Notes under the pieces: generated by a model
Seen by the model: the letters and a program-made list of their open reading frames with translations, nothing else
Told to the model about the DNA's origin: nothing
Database searches by the model: none
DNA from: Rhinopomastus cyanomelas
Lineage: Eukaryota; Chordata; Aves; Bucerotiformes; Rhinopomastidae
Direction of reading: 5' to 3'
Assembly: GCA_013400115.1 (NCBI GenBank)
Contig: VXBP01008287.1
Coordinates: forward strand, 187,351 to 251,350
DNA: 64,000 nt
Shown: positions 19,437 through 31,777 of the stretch, piece after piece
Numbering within the stretch: position 1 is the first letter of the stretch
How the letters are laid out: the number at the start of each line of letters is the position of its first letter
Position numbers and translations under genes: made by a program

Positions 19437-21553
19437 AACTCTGAATACACTTAGTGCTGTGGGCAACAGCACTGTCCCTCAGAGCACTGATGGGAGCAGA
19501 AGACATCTGGACCATGGTGCTGGAGCCATCCTACCAGGGTACAATCCAGCTACAGGGCAATTATACCAAGGTATTGGCTTGCATGGGTGCAGAGTCCTGA
19601 TGTGTTTTCTGATAGGGCTGAACACTGAGCAACTTGGAAGCATCTTAGCAGAGCTCTGGGAGGTTGCTGGAGCACCCCACTGCATCGCCAGCTGCTGTGT
19701 GACCAAAGAGCCCACAAGGCAGACAACAAAGGAACAGTTAGCAATAAATATGATCTTTGTGAATCTGCCCTCCACACTTTACAGCAGGGAGGCCTTAACT
19801 CTAGATTTACAAAGCAGCCTGGCAGCTCCGCTATTTGAATGTTCACCACTAAGTTTTCATTACCTTTAACGTGTTAACGGACGTCCCGCGCTATTTTGGA
19901 AGACCGAATGTGTGATTTATTTCATCTCCTTTAATATCAAATATGGAGCAAGCAAAATAAACCATAGATTGTTGGGGGGTGGGGGTTCCAGGGGGGAAAC
20001 AAGGGTCAGTTGAACAGCATTCAGACAGAGCAGTGTCTGATCATATTTACAGCATTTGTAACTTTGGAAGTCCCCAAAGAAATCTGAGGAAACTTAAAGA
20101 CTACCTGAGCACATTGAGTGAATACATCTTGGTGAGGCATCAACGTTCTACAGGTCTTTACAAGCAAACCCCTTAACTGTACGTAAATACTCCACAATCT
20201 TTTTGAAAATCTCCAATGTAAAGGTGATGCTGAAAACAGGCTCCTTTTTATTATTATTTTAATTTTTTAAATGCCATTTGCAGATCCTATCATTTCCCTC
20301 CGGTTCCTTCCTTTTCCTAACAACACCAGCACTTCCAAACAGCCATAACAAAGGTTTTTCAAAATAGAGTCCTTGGGTTGTTTTTAAAGCTCTCAAATAT
20401 GAACAACACGCACCTAAATCGAATTGCAGCTACAAACAACCTCACTTCTCACCTCATCTGGTTCCTTAGGATTTAATGGAAAACTGGCATGAAGTGTGGC
20501 AACAGAAAAAGATCCCTGCCACAAGAAATAAACCTGTCATACTTGGGGAGAAACATTCATCAAAGGAGGGAAAAATACAATGAAATCGTGAGAAGTTTAT
20601 GGAACAAATCTGTAACTGATTTGGCTCCAATATTTAATCTCCTTCTGCTACCTCGTAGTGTGAGGCTGTGCTCACCCTGCCCACTTGAACATGACAGTGG
20701 GGTTTTACAGTAAATTTATAACTTAATCAGGATCTTACTGGTGTGGCAGGACAATGCCAGTGTCTTCCAAGTGTTTCTGATTGTGGCCAGGGGGACAGAT
20801 GCTCGGGGATGGAAATTAGACATAGCTTGACTGGTAACATACAACTTTGTAGGAGAGCCATTGAGTTACTGGAGAGCCTGGCTCTAATCTGCACTGGGAG
20901 AGGCACCTTCAAAGCACAACTGGTCTCGAACACACTGGTTCTAGTTAAACAATCCTGGGAGCCAAGACTGGGATCACAGGTTTGTAGCTAACAAGAAAAA
21001 AATGCCAGAAGAAACGCTCTCGGCTTCATTCCTTTAACACAATCAAAACCTTTACCCCGGCACACTGTGACGGCGATGCTGAGCTTGCTGACGCACCAGG
21101 CTTCAAAGGAGGGTGAGGGGCAGCTCTGAAGGAGCTGACCTTGCAAAGAGGTTTGTTTATCAGCACGAACGGATGCCCTCCTCCAGCCCAGCGGCCAGCT
21201 GAGCTGAACAACTTCTGTTCGAACCCGTGAACTGCGGGAAACTGGAGAGCCCATGGGAGGACTGCAGGGCCCATCCAGAGATTTGGCTTTCTTGAGTGAC
21301 AGCTTGATGAATTCAGGCATGAGGAGCTGTTCCTTTGAAGAAGTAATTATGCTGCTACTCAAGGAAAAAATAGTTCTGGATTGTGCCATGCGTGTTTACA
21401 CAACGCCAGAGAGACGAGCAGGCACTCCTTGGGATGGTGCCACAACAGGAAAGACATATTTCAAAGAATTATTTATTCACCAGAGATCCTGAAAGGATGT
21501 TTGTTGGGTCATGCAGAAGAGTGGAAACTCCTGAAATCCAGGATGCCATGACT
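19437..21553. other. Unique spacer of about 2.1 kb
   Basis: No dispersed repeat recognised. Contains a G-rich quadruplex-like motif at 19974-19996 and an AT-rich stretch near 20245-20275. Frames of 133-145 codons (+ 19432-19869, - 20988-21389) have no recognisable domain. Confidence 0.5.
19974..19996 (+). other. G-quadruplex-like motif
   Basis: Runs of six, five and six G separated by T and TTCCA. The first or last run can be split to give four GGG tracts. Single-copy, in AT-rich surroundings. Confidence 0.6.
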
Positions 21554-21729
21554 TTCAGAGCACTGGAACAGGCTGCCCAGGGAGGCTGTGTAGTCTCCTT
21601 CTCTGGAGATGTTTAAAACCTGCCTGTATATGTTCTTGTGCAACAGCATCTAGGCAATCCAGCTGCGGTGGGGAGACTGGACTAGATGATATTTCAAGGT
21701 CCCTTTCAATCCCTAATGTTCTGTGATTC
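21554..21729 (+). mobile_element. CR1 LINE 3' fragment, group A
   Basis: Reads 'agcactggaacaggctgccc', 'agtctccttctctggagatg', 'tttaaaacctgcctgtatat' and 'ggactagatgatatttcaag' to 'gttctgtgattc'. The block 'cttgatctaggggatcctgc' has changed to 'cagcatctaggcaatccagc'. Confidence 0.92.
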
Positions 21730-21802
21730 AAGTAGGAGCAGGCAACAGAAGATTTATGTCTCTGTTCTACCAGGAGCTTGTCACTGCATCAAGTACCATG
21801 AC

Positions 21803-22190
21803 TTGAAGAAAGAAAGGCTGAGAAAGCTGAGTATGTTCACAGCCTTGACAGCAGAAGGCATAGGAGGAACCTTATCACCATGCACTGGTACCCAGAGGGT
21901 AACTACCAAGAAGCTGGTCACTGTCTTTTTACAATGAGTCCTATGGAAAAGACAAGGAGTGATGGGGAGATTCCAACTGGACTCCAGAAGAAAACTCTTC
22001 ACCATTAGAACAATTAACCACCACAATAATCTCCCAAGGGAAGTGGTCGACTGCCCTACATTGGACAGTTTTAAGACCCAGCTTGACAGGCTGCTGGGAC
22101 ATCTAAATTAAACTCTATTTTCAGCTTGATAGGTTGGACTGGATAATTTTTGAGGTCCCTTCCAACCTGGTGTTCTACAAAACTATGAAT
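21803..22190 (+). mobile_element. Old divergent CR1 fragment
   Basis: Weaker match than its neighbours: 'cttgaagaaagaaaggctga', 'aggaaccttatcaccatgca', 'gaaaactcttcaccattaga', 'ctcccaagggaagtggtcga' and 'ggttggactggataattttt', then 'cccttccaacctggtgttct' with no clean octamer. It fits none of the five groups and is probably the oldest CR1 here. Confidence 0.75.
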
Positions 22191-22887
22191 CTGCCATTTG
22201 GTCTCCTCCCATCCATGACTCCCCAGTGGCAGTCTCCACTGTGACTGGTGGTGATTGTTGATGGAATATAAACTACATGTGTTGGCTTAATCATCCTTCC
22301 CCACTTCTTAATTCACCCATTTCTGTATGAGCTTTGCAAACGCAAAGGGAAGAGGAAGGAAAATTATCGGTGCTGAGCAAGCAGAGGGATTTATTTGAGG
22401 TGTCATCTTCATCCTCACCAGCACCAACTGTGCTGCTGGCTACCTGGGGAAGCACCAGCCTGCCCTTGTCCCTCAGGATGCTGTTGACTCCCAGTGCTCC
22501 TCAGGATGTCAATGGGCACAAATGCAGTAAAAAAGGGTAAAAGTGGCTATTTTGATAATAAAACATCCACCAGTTCTGCCTTCCTGTGCTCAATCCTAGA
22601 CGGACGCCTCTGCTGTGCCTGCCCTTGTCTGCATCTTGTTCCTCTATCTTTCTTGTTTTGTCTGCTCTGTCTGTGATAATCTCCTGCATTTGTACACTGC
22701 ATTGTTTTAATTCCCCACTGCCAGCAAGATAAGACTCTGGGTGTTATCACAACTTTTGCTTTGGGCAACATGCTGTATGTGCTCATGGCAGGCACGTTCT
22801 GCAACACCAGTGGTGCTGCTGGGTCTGCGTAAGGGATGCCCATCAGCCATGCCCTGCCGTTCAACCTGAAGCTTATCTCCTCAGCTA
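22191..22887. other. Unique spacer
   Basis: Nothing recognisable. Overlapping short frames on both strands only. Confidence 0.5.
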
Positions 22888-23629
22888 CAACAAGTCTGGC
22901 ATCTGGGCAAGAACAACTCCTGGTACCAGTAGAGGTTGGGGACTGCCCTGTTGAAGATCAGCACGGGAGAAAGGGACCTGGAGGTCCTTGTGACCAGCAG
23001 GATGACCGTGAGCCAGCAATGGGCCCTTGTGGCCAAGAAGGCCAATGGCATCCTGGGGTGAATCAGAAGGGGGTTTGTTAGTAAGATGGAGAGAGGTTCT
23101 CCTTTCCCTCTTCTCTGCCCTGTGAGGCCACATCTGGAATCTTGTGTCCAGATCTGGGCCCCTCAGTTCGAGGACACAGAACTACTTGAGACAGTCTAGT
23201 ACAAAGCCACAAAGATGATGAAGGGCATGGAAGCTCTCTGGTGAGGAAAGAGGATGAGGGAGCTGGGTCTCTTCAGCTTGGAAGAAAGGAGACTGAAGGG
23301 TGCCCCATCAATGTTTAAAATTATGTGAAGGATGGGTGTCATGAGGTTGGAGCCAGGCTCTGCTCAGTGGCATCCAATGATAGGACAAGGGGCAACGGGT
23401 GTAAGCTGGAACACCAATATGAGAAGGAACTTCTTCATGGTGGGGGTGACAGAGCACTGGAACAGGCTGACCATGGGGTTGTGGAATCTCCTTCTCTGAA
23501 GATGTTTAAAACCTGCCTGGATGTGTTCCTGTGTGACTTGATCTAGGGGATCCTGCTGTGGCAGGGGGATTGGACTGGATGATCTTTTGAGGTCCGTTCC
23601 AATGCCTAATGTTCTGTGACTCTGTGACA
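22888..23629 (+). mobile_element. Longest CR1 3' copy, group A, with ORF2 C-terminus
   Basis: About 740 bases, the longest continuous CR1 here. It starts in the ORF2 end ('caagtctggcatctgggcaa', 'gagaaagggacctggaggtc', 'cccttgtggccaagaaggcc'). It then passes 'ccacatctggaatcttgtgt', 'gagctgggtctcttcagctt', 'ggacaaggggcaacgggtgt', 'agcactggaacaggctgacc' and 'gatcctgctgtggcaggggg' to 'gttctgtgactctgtgac'. Frameshifts and stops break the reading frame. The two degenerate terminal octamers suggest a middle-aged insertion. Confidence 0.95.
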
Positions 23630-25548
23630 GCATCCATCCCGCTTATTTTTGGGGGCAAGACTGACTTCTAATACAGGTAGAGGGAGCACTAAGCATGGAG
23701 GTCAACCTTGACTGAATCTCTGCTGGCTACCACAATATAAATTGCATCGTAATACACAAGATGTTGTCTTAATTCCAAGTTGTAGGCAAATATTTGCATA
23801 CAGATAAGCTGACATTTTGTTTAGCACATGCACTCTAATTTCCAGTAAAACCTCTAGCGAAGAATCACAAAGTGAATTTATTGCTCCACTTCAAAGCATG
23901 GACCTGGTGCCACTCTGAAGGGGTGTTTGAAGCGCTAAACCCATCTCTGTGATGCTCTAATACATTTTCTGTACAGTTGGGTTTTTTCCAAAGTTATTTT
24001 AATATTGTTGTGCCACTCTGTTAAAAGGCCATAAAGTATTTTAAAGAGCAATGAAAGTAAACACAAACGCTAAAAAGCCCATTCTTCTCTCTCCAGCCCA
24101 CTGAGAGAGGAAGAGCTGGAGGGTTTCGGCATAACACAGCCCTTGGCAGCTGTGTAAATACGACGGAAGAGCACACCACCTCTCTGCCGGTGAGGAGCCT
24201 TCACATCTTGCTATTTAGCAGGAGTCCAAGGCAGGCTATGGGAAGGAAGGGGGAGCACTGAAGGAGAACACATGCAACAGGGGGCAGGCTTTGCATCCTT
24301 CCTCAACACGGGAATTGAAATAAAATACTCCTGGAGAATAAATCTTACGAGGAGAGACTGAAGGAGCTGGGGCTGTTTATTGGGCCGTGCAGAGGGAGAC
24401 AGCTGCTGCCACTGCCCCAGACCCAGCTATTCCTTGAGGTTTTTGGGGTGGCTGGGGAGTTTCCTGATCCAGGGAAGCTCAAGGAGGGGAAGAGGGATCA
24501 GGTAGGAGTCCGAATCTCTTGTGGATGAAGCCAAGAAGGGACATGGCTGGCTGAAACCTTAACCGTCCATCCTGATAACAGGCAACCCTTGACTTTCCTT
24601 AACTCCAGCCAGCCCAGTGGTTTCAACCTCTACAACTGGGAGCACCAGAACACTTAAGATATGTAATTTTAGGATGTCCTTAGGTACTATAGTTTTGTGC
24701 TTCTTTCTTAGGATGCAGAACCCTGTATTGTACAGGAAGCAAAGCTACAAGGGGCCCAGTCTTGCAAAGACTCAAGCCCAATGGAGCTCAGGTCCAAAGA
24801 CATGTTGAGCCCCAGTTTTGCTTTGAATAGAAGCTGAATTTCCTGCAATTCCTGGGGCAGAAAACTCAGGGATGTAGTCAGACCTCTTACAGGAGAAGTC
24901 AAATTACATCTTTGGAATGGGAAACAGGCATTTCAGAGCTGAGACAGAAGTTCATTAGTAATAAAGACAGGAGACCATGAGGACTGTGAATGGACAAAGT
25001 TAAATAACCTCCCGAAGCCCTGACAGGCCAACAGCCTCCTCCACCAAATATGAATGTCTCTTCACTGTAGAGAAACAAATGTGCATTTTAGGGCTTGAGA
25101 GAGGTCTGCCTCCAGGAATTCCTATGTCCATGTGCCTGAAAGTCTCAGTATCAGTTGCAGCCTCCGAAACGCTCAAAGCTTTCTGGGGTCTCTTGGCCAG
25201 CAGATTCCCTCTCTCTGCTTCCAAGGATTATTTTTTTCCCCATTAGCATACAGGTTTTGGACAATTTCCCTCTCCTCGTGCACAAGTGTGACAGATGATC
25301 TCTCACTGAACTATTTTAGAAATGCATTTATTGAGTCTGTTGTCTGGGCTATCGAACCTCCGTCTTTCCTACACTATATATTATCAAAGATCATTAACAG
25401 GGTCCAAAGTGTCGAAGACTGACTTTGGAACTGAGACAAACCTTCAGTCAGTCAACCCAGACACTGTCTTATGCATCTGCTCTGTGATCAGAATCAATCC
25501 ACTTGGTAACTCTCTCAAGTGCCTCACGACCTTGAAGGATAGAGCTCT
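23630..25548. other. Unique spacer
   Basis: Holds a conserved-element-like stretch at 23700-24060 that includes an ATTTGCAT octamer at 23792-23799, and a tiny CR1-like scrap at 24344-24379. No gene recognised. Confidence 0.5.
24344..24379 (+). mobile_element. Tiny CR1-like scrap
   Basis: About 36 bases ('gaggagagactgaaggagct' then 'ggggctgttta') match the CR1 block coding for ERLRELGLF. Flanking CR1 sequence is absent, so this is either a remnant or chance similarity. Confidence 0.45.
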
Positions 25549-25824
25549 TGTGATGGGACAAAGGGTTCAAGCTAAAAGAGGGGAGATTGAAATGAGATCT
25601 GAGGCAGAAATTCCTCCCTGTGGGGGGTGCTGAGGCCTTGGAACAGGTTGCCCATGGAGGTTGAGGCTGCTCTGTCCCTGAAAGTGCTCAAGGCCAGGTT
25701 GGATGGGGCTCTGGACATCCTAGTCTGGTGAGAGATGTCCCTGCCCATGGCAGGGGGGTGGAACTAGATGATCTCTGAGGTTGCTTCCAGTCTAAACCAT
25801 TCTATGAGTCTGTGAGTCTATGAG
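25549..25824 (+). mobile_element. CR1 LINE 3' fragment, group D
   Basis: Starts 'ttgtgatgggacaaagggtt'. Then come 'cagaaattcctccctgtggg', 'ccttggaacaggttgcccat', 'aggttggatggggctctgga' and 'gtccctgcccatggcagggg', then three degenerate octamers (TTCTATGA GTCTGTGA GTCTATGA). Confidence 0.93.
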
Positions 25825-26185
25825 TCAATTGCTGATACCAGCCGAAGAAGCTGCTGCTATAGTTCAGATGACAAAATCTTATACCTTTTGGTTAGACCCC
25901 ATGCCTGCTCCTCACCAAAACACAACCATGGCCATCTGCAGCAGCCACATCATTGATGCCATTGTGATGGTGCTTGCTGATCTAGTAAAATCTTTGGAAA
26001 AATTTTTTGGGAATGATCATGATAGAGGAAAAGGGCTCTGGCCAACTTGTGCTCACCTTCTTGATCGCTGTTGGTTGCGTCCTCACTTCTTGCTCAGAAC
26101 TGACCCAAGTATGGTCTGTCTCCCATGTGTGAACCCGTTCCCTTGAGAAATGGAAGGAACCATGAGACATTTCATGAGATCCTTC
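25825..26185. other. Unique spacer
   Basis: Nothing recognisable. A 108-codon + frame at 25820-26146 has no known domain. Confidence 0.5.
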
Positions 26186-26417
26186 AGAATCACAGAATCA
26201 TTAAGGTTGGAAGAGACTTCCAAGATCATCCAGTCCAACCAACCCCACTAAACCATGTTTTCAAATGCCAGATCTACATGCTTTGTGAACATCTCCAGGG
26301 ACAGTGAACCCACCACCTTCCTGAGCAGCCTGTTCCAGCCCCTGACCAAGAAATGGTCAGGCTTTCCATGAAGAAACTTTTCCTGATGTCCAGTCTGACC
26401 CTCTCCTGGCACAATTT
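26186..26417 (-). mobile_element. CR1 LINE 3' fragment, minus strand, group B
   Basis: Tail 'cagaatcacagaatcattaa', then 'ggttggaagagacttccaag', 'atcatccagtccaaccaacc', 'atctccagggacagtgaacc' and 'gagcagcctgttccagcccc'. The only - copy between 21.5 and 28.9 kb. Confidence 0.92.
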
Positions 26418-27094
26418 AGCACAGATGAATTTAGCACTTCAGATATGGGCTAGGGACCTCACCATGCTGAATCAGACATGTCATCTACACTTCATCCCTT
26501 GTGTTTGAGTCAGAGGAGGGAAAGATGTTCTAAGAATTTATTTACAAAGAAAACAAGAATTAAATCACAATCCATTGCTGTACAGTGGGTAGCACAGAAA
26601 ATACTCTGCTCTGGGCCAGCCAAACACTCCAGCTAATACTTAGTGTTCCCTTTGTGTTTAAAACCCCTGGCCAGGGGATCTTAGGCAATTCAGCTGCTTG
26701 GGACATTCTTGTTGGTTTACAAGGAATCTTTATGGAAGCAGTAGATGACGATAAGCATTAATAGAAAGGACATTCCTCTCCCATAACTTTAAAGAGAAAC
26801 CATTAAATCCCTCTGCAGAAATGTGTGCAATGTGAATTCCTGGAAGGGTGGGGTGGGAGGGAGAAAGGATGGAGAGATGAAAACCTGGGGGAGCAGTATC
26901 AAAAATAAAATTGAAGCCGTATATCGCACTCTGGAGCTGTAGATAAGCAACGTGACTTGGTGAAAAAAAGCACTGACCAGCCACTATTAGAAGCAAAGTC
27001 CAACTTGATCATCCTGTCCTCAAACAATGTCCCACGTGCTGGCCACTACAGATGCTACTGGGCCTGGCTGGCCCATTATAACAGTCCCAAATCA
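26418..27094. other. Unique spacer
   Basis: Nothing recognisable. Confidence 0.5.
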
Positions 27095-27350
27095 CCGATG
27101 ACAAGAGCAGGGGAAACAGCCTCAAGTTGCGCCAGGGGAAGTTCAGACTACAAATGAGGAAGAACCTCTTTAGTGAAAGAGCAGTTAAACATTGGAACAG
27201 GCTGCCCAGGGAAGTGCTGGAGTCATCATCCCTGGAGGTGTTCAAGAGTCCAGTAGATGTGGCACTTTGGGACATGGTCTAGTAGTCATGGAGGTACAAG
27301 GTTGAAGGTTGGACTTGATCTTAGAGGTCCTTTCCAACCTCAATGATTCT
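27095..27350 (+). mobile_element. CR1 LINE 3' fragment, group B
   Basis: 'gatgacaagagcaggggaaa', 'caagttgcgccaggggaagt', 'attggaacaggctgcccagg', 'gtagatgtggcactttggga' and 'ttggacttgatcttagaggt', ending in a single 'aatgattct'. Inserted in unique sequence. Confidence 0.93.
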
Positions 27351-28949
27351 CTTCCTGACTGTCCTCTGCCTTGTCCTGGCTCTATGCTTGGGGGTCTCAG
27401 ACCTGTCTGTCATGCTGCTGCCCTCTCCTGTTGGATGGGCTGAGCAGAGTGGGCAGAGAGGCCATGGAGGGCAAGGACCAGACACTAAACACTTGCAACC
27501 ATGGCACAACAGGAAGAGGAACATTATCCCTACGTCCCGTTACTGCTCTTGCATAGACAACCACTTATGCAGGTTGTGGTCTGAGTGCAGGTCCTGAAGT
27601 GTAGATATGTTACCATCCTCAGGGCTAAGTCTGGGCTGCAGACATGAGTCCTGCAAGTGTTCTTGCTGTGTGCCATGGCCCTGCCACAGCCAGTCCATTG
27701 GGGCACTGAGCCCAGGGCCAAGAATGGAAGGGAGGAGAGGAGACAGAGATGCAAAGAATCAGAAAGGCAATTAACCACAGCCCCAGACAAGCATTAAATA
27801 CTCTGTCTATCTTTGTTTTAATGTCATGGATCTAAACCAGAAAGGTAACGGTTTCCAGTGCAAAAGTTGATGGGTATAATCTCTGCTTGCTGGTGGAAAC
27901 AGCCCTCGGTACTTGAGAGTGGGAGTATGCCATGTTTGCGTACTTTAACTTCAGCTGAGCTAAAGATTTCAAGGAGATCACTTTAACAAGGAGTTAGTAA
28001 ACTTTGCAGTTGTCTGCAATATTTTATTGGAGGTTGGAAAGACTGTTGAAACGTCTGTTGGGAAGAATAAACAAACAGCCGTGCCGTGTCAGTTACAGCT
28101 GGCTCATGATTTTTGGGAAGGAGGTGATCAATGGACCAAAATTATAGTTGGAAAGTGCAGGCTAGCTCCCAGAGTCTGACCTGTAAGGCAAAGAAGAGCA
28201 TGAGGAGGGTGCAGAGCCTCCCCGTGATGGAGTTCTGGCTCTCTCTATTGCAATTCATGCCTCGATATCACATCCCAGAAGGGAGATGTGGTGGTGGTTG
28301 TTGTTCTTCAGGATAAAGATTCTGGGTCAGGATGAATGATTAATACAGCAGAGATCTGGGAAAATACATCCCTGTAAACAACAATGTTTTATAGCTGTGA
28401 AAGGAAGAGTGCATCCCATGAATCCTCTGCCTGTATCCGCCGAGTATGTCCCCCTCATAGCAACAAATCAACAGGGAATCTCCTCATTTGGAAGAACACA
28501 TACAGAAGATTTCACATAATGTGTATTTCTCTGGAAAGAAGAGATAGATTATGGGCTGTGGCAGGAAATGAAAGACAAGAAGAGCCAATGAAATTTCTGA
28601 TGTGGATAACAAAATGGAACACAGTAGAAAACCTCCACTTTGCTCTCCATTGTCAAAGAGAAAGTTTCAAATATACATCCTGCCTGCCCCAAATTTCCAG
28701 CGTAGTGCTATTGCAATAATATTCAACACACACGTACACACACACACACACACACATATATATGTGTATATAATGTATATACAGACAGAGAGAGCAATGT
28801 AGGCATCTGACATGGGAAAAATATGTTCCACTCCAGTGAAGGTGAAATACACAGGGTGCAAAAACATTGCTGATATTATATCTTGCCCAAGTGCCTTCCC
28901 TCCCAGCAGCAGGGAACATGAGCTCCTCAGGGGTTTGAGGTCAACAGAA
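27351..28949. other. Unique spacer with a CA/TA microsatellite
   Basis: Contains the dinucleotide tract at 28725-28794. No gene recognised. The 111-codon + frame at 28384-28719 has no domain I know. Confidence 0.5.
28725..28794 (+). repeat. (CA)n/(TA)n microsatellite
   Basis: An imperfect CA run of about 15 units is followed directly by alternating TA/TG ('catatatatgtgtatataat'), then 'cagacagagagag'. Alternating purine-pyrimidine sequence of this kind can form Z-DNA or cruciforms and is usually length-polymorphic. Confidence 0.93.
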
Positions 28950-29281
28950 GATCACAGAATCCTTATGGCTGGAAAGGACTGCCAGGGTCATCAAGTCCAG
29001 CCCTCAACCCAACATCTTCCTAACCCCTAGGCCATGGCCTCAAGTGCTCTAACTACTCATTTTTTAAACACCTTCAGGGATGGGGACTCCACCATCTCCC
29101 CGGGCAGCTTGTTCCAGTGCACAACCGCTCTCAGTAAAGAACTTCTTCCTAATAGCCAATCTGAACATCCCTCGATGCAACTTGAGACCACTTTTTCTCA
29201 TCCTATCATTAGTAACTGAGGAGAAGAGATCAGCAACAGCCTCACTACAACCTCCTTTTAGGTAGTTGTAGAGAGCAATAT
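28950..29281 (-). mobile_element. CR1 LINE 3' fragment, minus strand, group B
   Basis: Same lineage as the copies at 14022 and 15943: 'gatcacagaatccttatggc', 'gtcatcaagtccagccctca', 'cctaggccatggcctcaagt', 'gggcagcttgttccagtgca', 'cctttt' then 'aggtagttgtagagagcaat'. The 5' break is at about 29281. Confidence 0.92.
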
Positions 29282-29889
29282 GGCCACATGGGCAACCTAA
29301 TAGTGAGGAATAGTGAGGGCTCTCCTAATAGAGAGGAACAATTTTCACTATACAAAGGGCAATTTCATGGTCATCTCAGTTGGAAGCTGAGCTGCTGTTT
29401 GTGTCTTTGAAAACCTCTCCTGAAATATTTAGACAGAACGGCAACAGGATTTTAAAATAAAACCCAAAACAGGCAAAGGTGGAGTCTGTTTCAACCCAAT
29501 GCTGTCCAAGGATAGGAAAGTCTGTAATTCAAACAAGAGAAAACTCTTCAACGTTGACCCGTGGACCAATGTGCTTTTGATTAAACTACCCTTATTAGTG
29601 CTCGTGGCTGCAAGGAAGTCCCCTTGATATCTGGTGAGCCCCTGAGTGACATGCACCATCCTCTGGGTTTCCAGAAGCCACTGATATGATAACCAGAGAT
29701 ATAACCATGCCAGTAATACAGAGTATATAGCAACCCACAAACATATCCCTGAACTTCAGAGGCTTCATTCTTCTTGTGCTAAAGAACGAACGGTGCTACC
29801 AGAAGAAAATCTTCATTTCTCTTTGCAAGGGTGCCCTTGCTCACTGCTCTAGCTGAAGCAGGCGTGCAAAGGACTTTTTTACTATAGAT
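29282..29889. other. Unique spacer
   Basis: Nothing recognisable. A small duplicated phrase 'aatagtgagg' (29301, 29309) is the only local feature. Confidence 0.5.
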
Positions 29890-30472
29890 ACAGAATCACA
29901 CAATCACCAAGGCTGGAAAAGTTCTTCAAGATCATCAAGTCCAACTGTCTGCCCGACAACCCCCAACCACCAAACTGTCTCCTGAAAGAACCTGTCAGCC
30001 TGTTTGTTGAACCCCTCCGGGGACGATGCCTCCACTCCCTCCCTGAGCAGCCTGTTCCAGGGCCTCCCCACTATTTCTGGGAAGAAGTTTTTCCTAAGAT
30101 CCAAACAGAACCTCCCCTGGTGCAACTTGGCCCCATTTCCTCTTGTCCTATCGCCAGTCCCTAGGGAGAAGAGACCAATACCAGCCTCACTCCAGCCTCC
30201 CTTCAGGTAGCTGTAGAGAGCAGCGAGGTCTCCTCTCCGCTTCCTCTTCTCCAGGCTGAACAGCCCAGCTCCCCCAGCTTCTCCCCATCAGACCTGTTCT
30301 GCAGACCTCAAATTAGCCCAGCTGCTCTTCTCTGCCTCCTCTCCAGCATCTCAACGTCTTTCCTATACTGCTGTGACCAAAACTGAACCCAGTATTCAAG
30401 GTGTTGCCTCAGCAGGGCCAAGTACAAGGGCAGGATGTCTTCTTTGGTCCTGCTGGTTACACTTGTCTCCTT
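29890..30472 (-). mobile_element. CR1 LINE 3' fragment, minus strand, group B, long
   Basis: About 580 bases: 'acagaatcacacaatcacca', 'ctccctgagcagcctgttcc', 'aagtttttcctaagatccaa', 'gcttcctcttctccaggctg', 'ttctctgcctcctctccagc', and on to 'tctttggtcctgctggttac'. The - frame 29904-30125 keeps ...NFFPEIVGRPWNRLLREGVE.... It is a close relative of the copy at 31311. Confidence 0.94.
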
Positions 30473-31310
30473 CAACAGATTTCCTAACTTGCAGTAATCT
30501 TGCTACAATAGGTAGGTTGGTTTTGAACACAAAACAGGGATTTTCCCTCTAAAAGATTGAGGTGTCCATAGGATGTCTGTTTTCTTCCTAAAGATAAAAC
30601 AAGTCCTGCACTGTGTCTAAGAAATGTGGGGTCCGATTCATTCTTCTGGTTGCATTTGGTGCCAGGAGTCTCATGTCTACTGTGGCTCCTCACTGCATAT
30701 GGACAGGACATCATCTCCTTGCCCCTTGCAGAAGGTTTCACCAGTGTTCAAAGACATCAATGTTTCCCTTGACTTTGCCCCAGGAGAGGAGGAAGTGGAG
30801 GAGAAGGTGGTAATCATGCATCTTGGGTGACACATCAGCCCCTGGGTTTTCGATTACCATCCCAAATCTTTCTGAAAATTGAACAATTAGTTTAATAACA
30901 GGAAGCTGGGAGCTGGCAAGTTACTGTTGTTATAATCAGCACAGGAGGCTGACAGGAGGAGTCATGTTTTGGCAGGGAGAGCTAATTTCCACGTGTCATT
31001 ATAACAAGGCGGCTTATTCATTTATTTTTAAGGGTGTTTTTCATTTAAAGGATAATAGAGAAGGTGCCTCTTTTCATGAGGCATTAAGCCATTTTGTCTG
31101 GACAGTTTGTATAGATGGAGGAAGCAGATTTAGTCAACGTGCCTGGGTAAACATGGTACCAGTCCTGTATCCCTCTGATACTGGGCTCTTATGGGAAAAG
31201 ACATGGAACGCGTCACTTCCATGGTGAGTCTCTGGGCCCAGCTCCGAGTTGGTGCAGCAGCTGTCCTGGAAGCCCTTTTGTGGTGTAAATAGCCTGCACT
31301 GTATTTTTCC
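30473..31310. other. Unique spacer
   Basis: The stretch 30870-31120 has TAAT cores, a CACGTG and AT-rich blocks and resembles a conserved non-coding element. No gene recognised. Confidence 0.5.
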
Positions 31311-31777
31311 CAGAACTGTAGAATCACCAAGGTTGGAAAAGACCTTCAATATCATCAAGTTTGACCTTCCGTCCTACAATCCACAGCCACTAACCCATCT
31401 CCCGAAACACAAGGTCTACTCATATTTTTGAACCTCTCTTGAGACTGTGCCTCCACCTCCTTCCTGGGCAGCCTGTTCCAGGGTCTCCCCACTCTTTCTG
31501 GGAAGAAGTTTTTCCTAAGATCCAAACAGAACCTCTCTGGCACAATCTGCCCCCATTTCCTCTTGTCCTATCGCTAGTCACTGGGGAGAAGAGGCCAACA
31601 CCCACCTCGCTCCAACTTCCTTCCAGGTAGTTGCAGAGAGCAGTGAGGTCTCCCCTCAGCCTCCTCTTCTCCAGGCTGAACAGCCCCAGCTGCCCCAGCT
31701 TCTCCCCATCAGACCTGTTCTCTAGACCCCTAACCAGCCCAGCTGCCCTTCTCTGCACCCTCTCCAGCTCCTCAAAG
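31311..31777 (-). mobile_element. CR1 LINE 3' fragment, minus strand, group B, partly open
   Basis: 'agaactgtagaatcaccaag', 'cctgggcagcctgttccagg', 'aagtttttcctaagatccaa' and 'gctgaacagccccagctgcc', up to 'cctctccagctcctcaaagt'. The - frame 31420-31758 (112 codons) reads a CR1 C-terminus (RRAAGLVRGLENRSDGEKLG, then FSLEKRRLRGDL). The tail octamer is degenerate. Confidence 0.94.
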
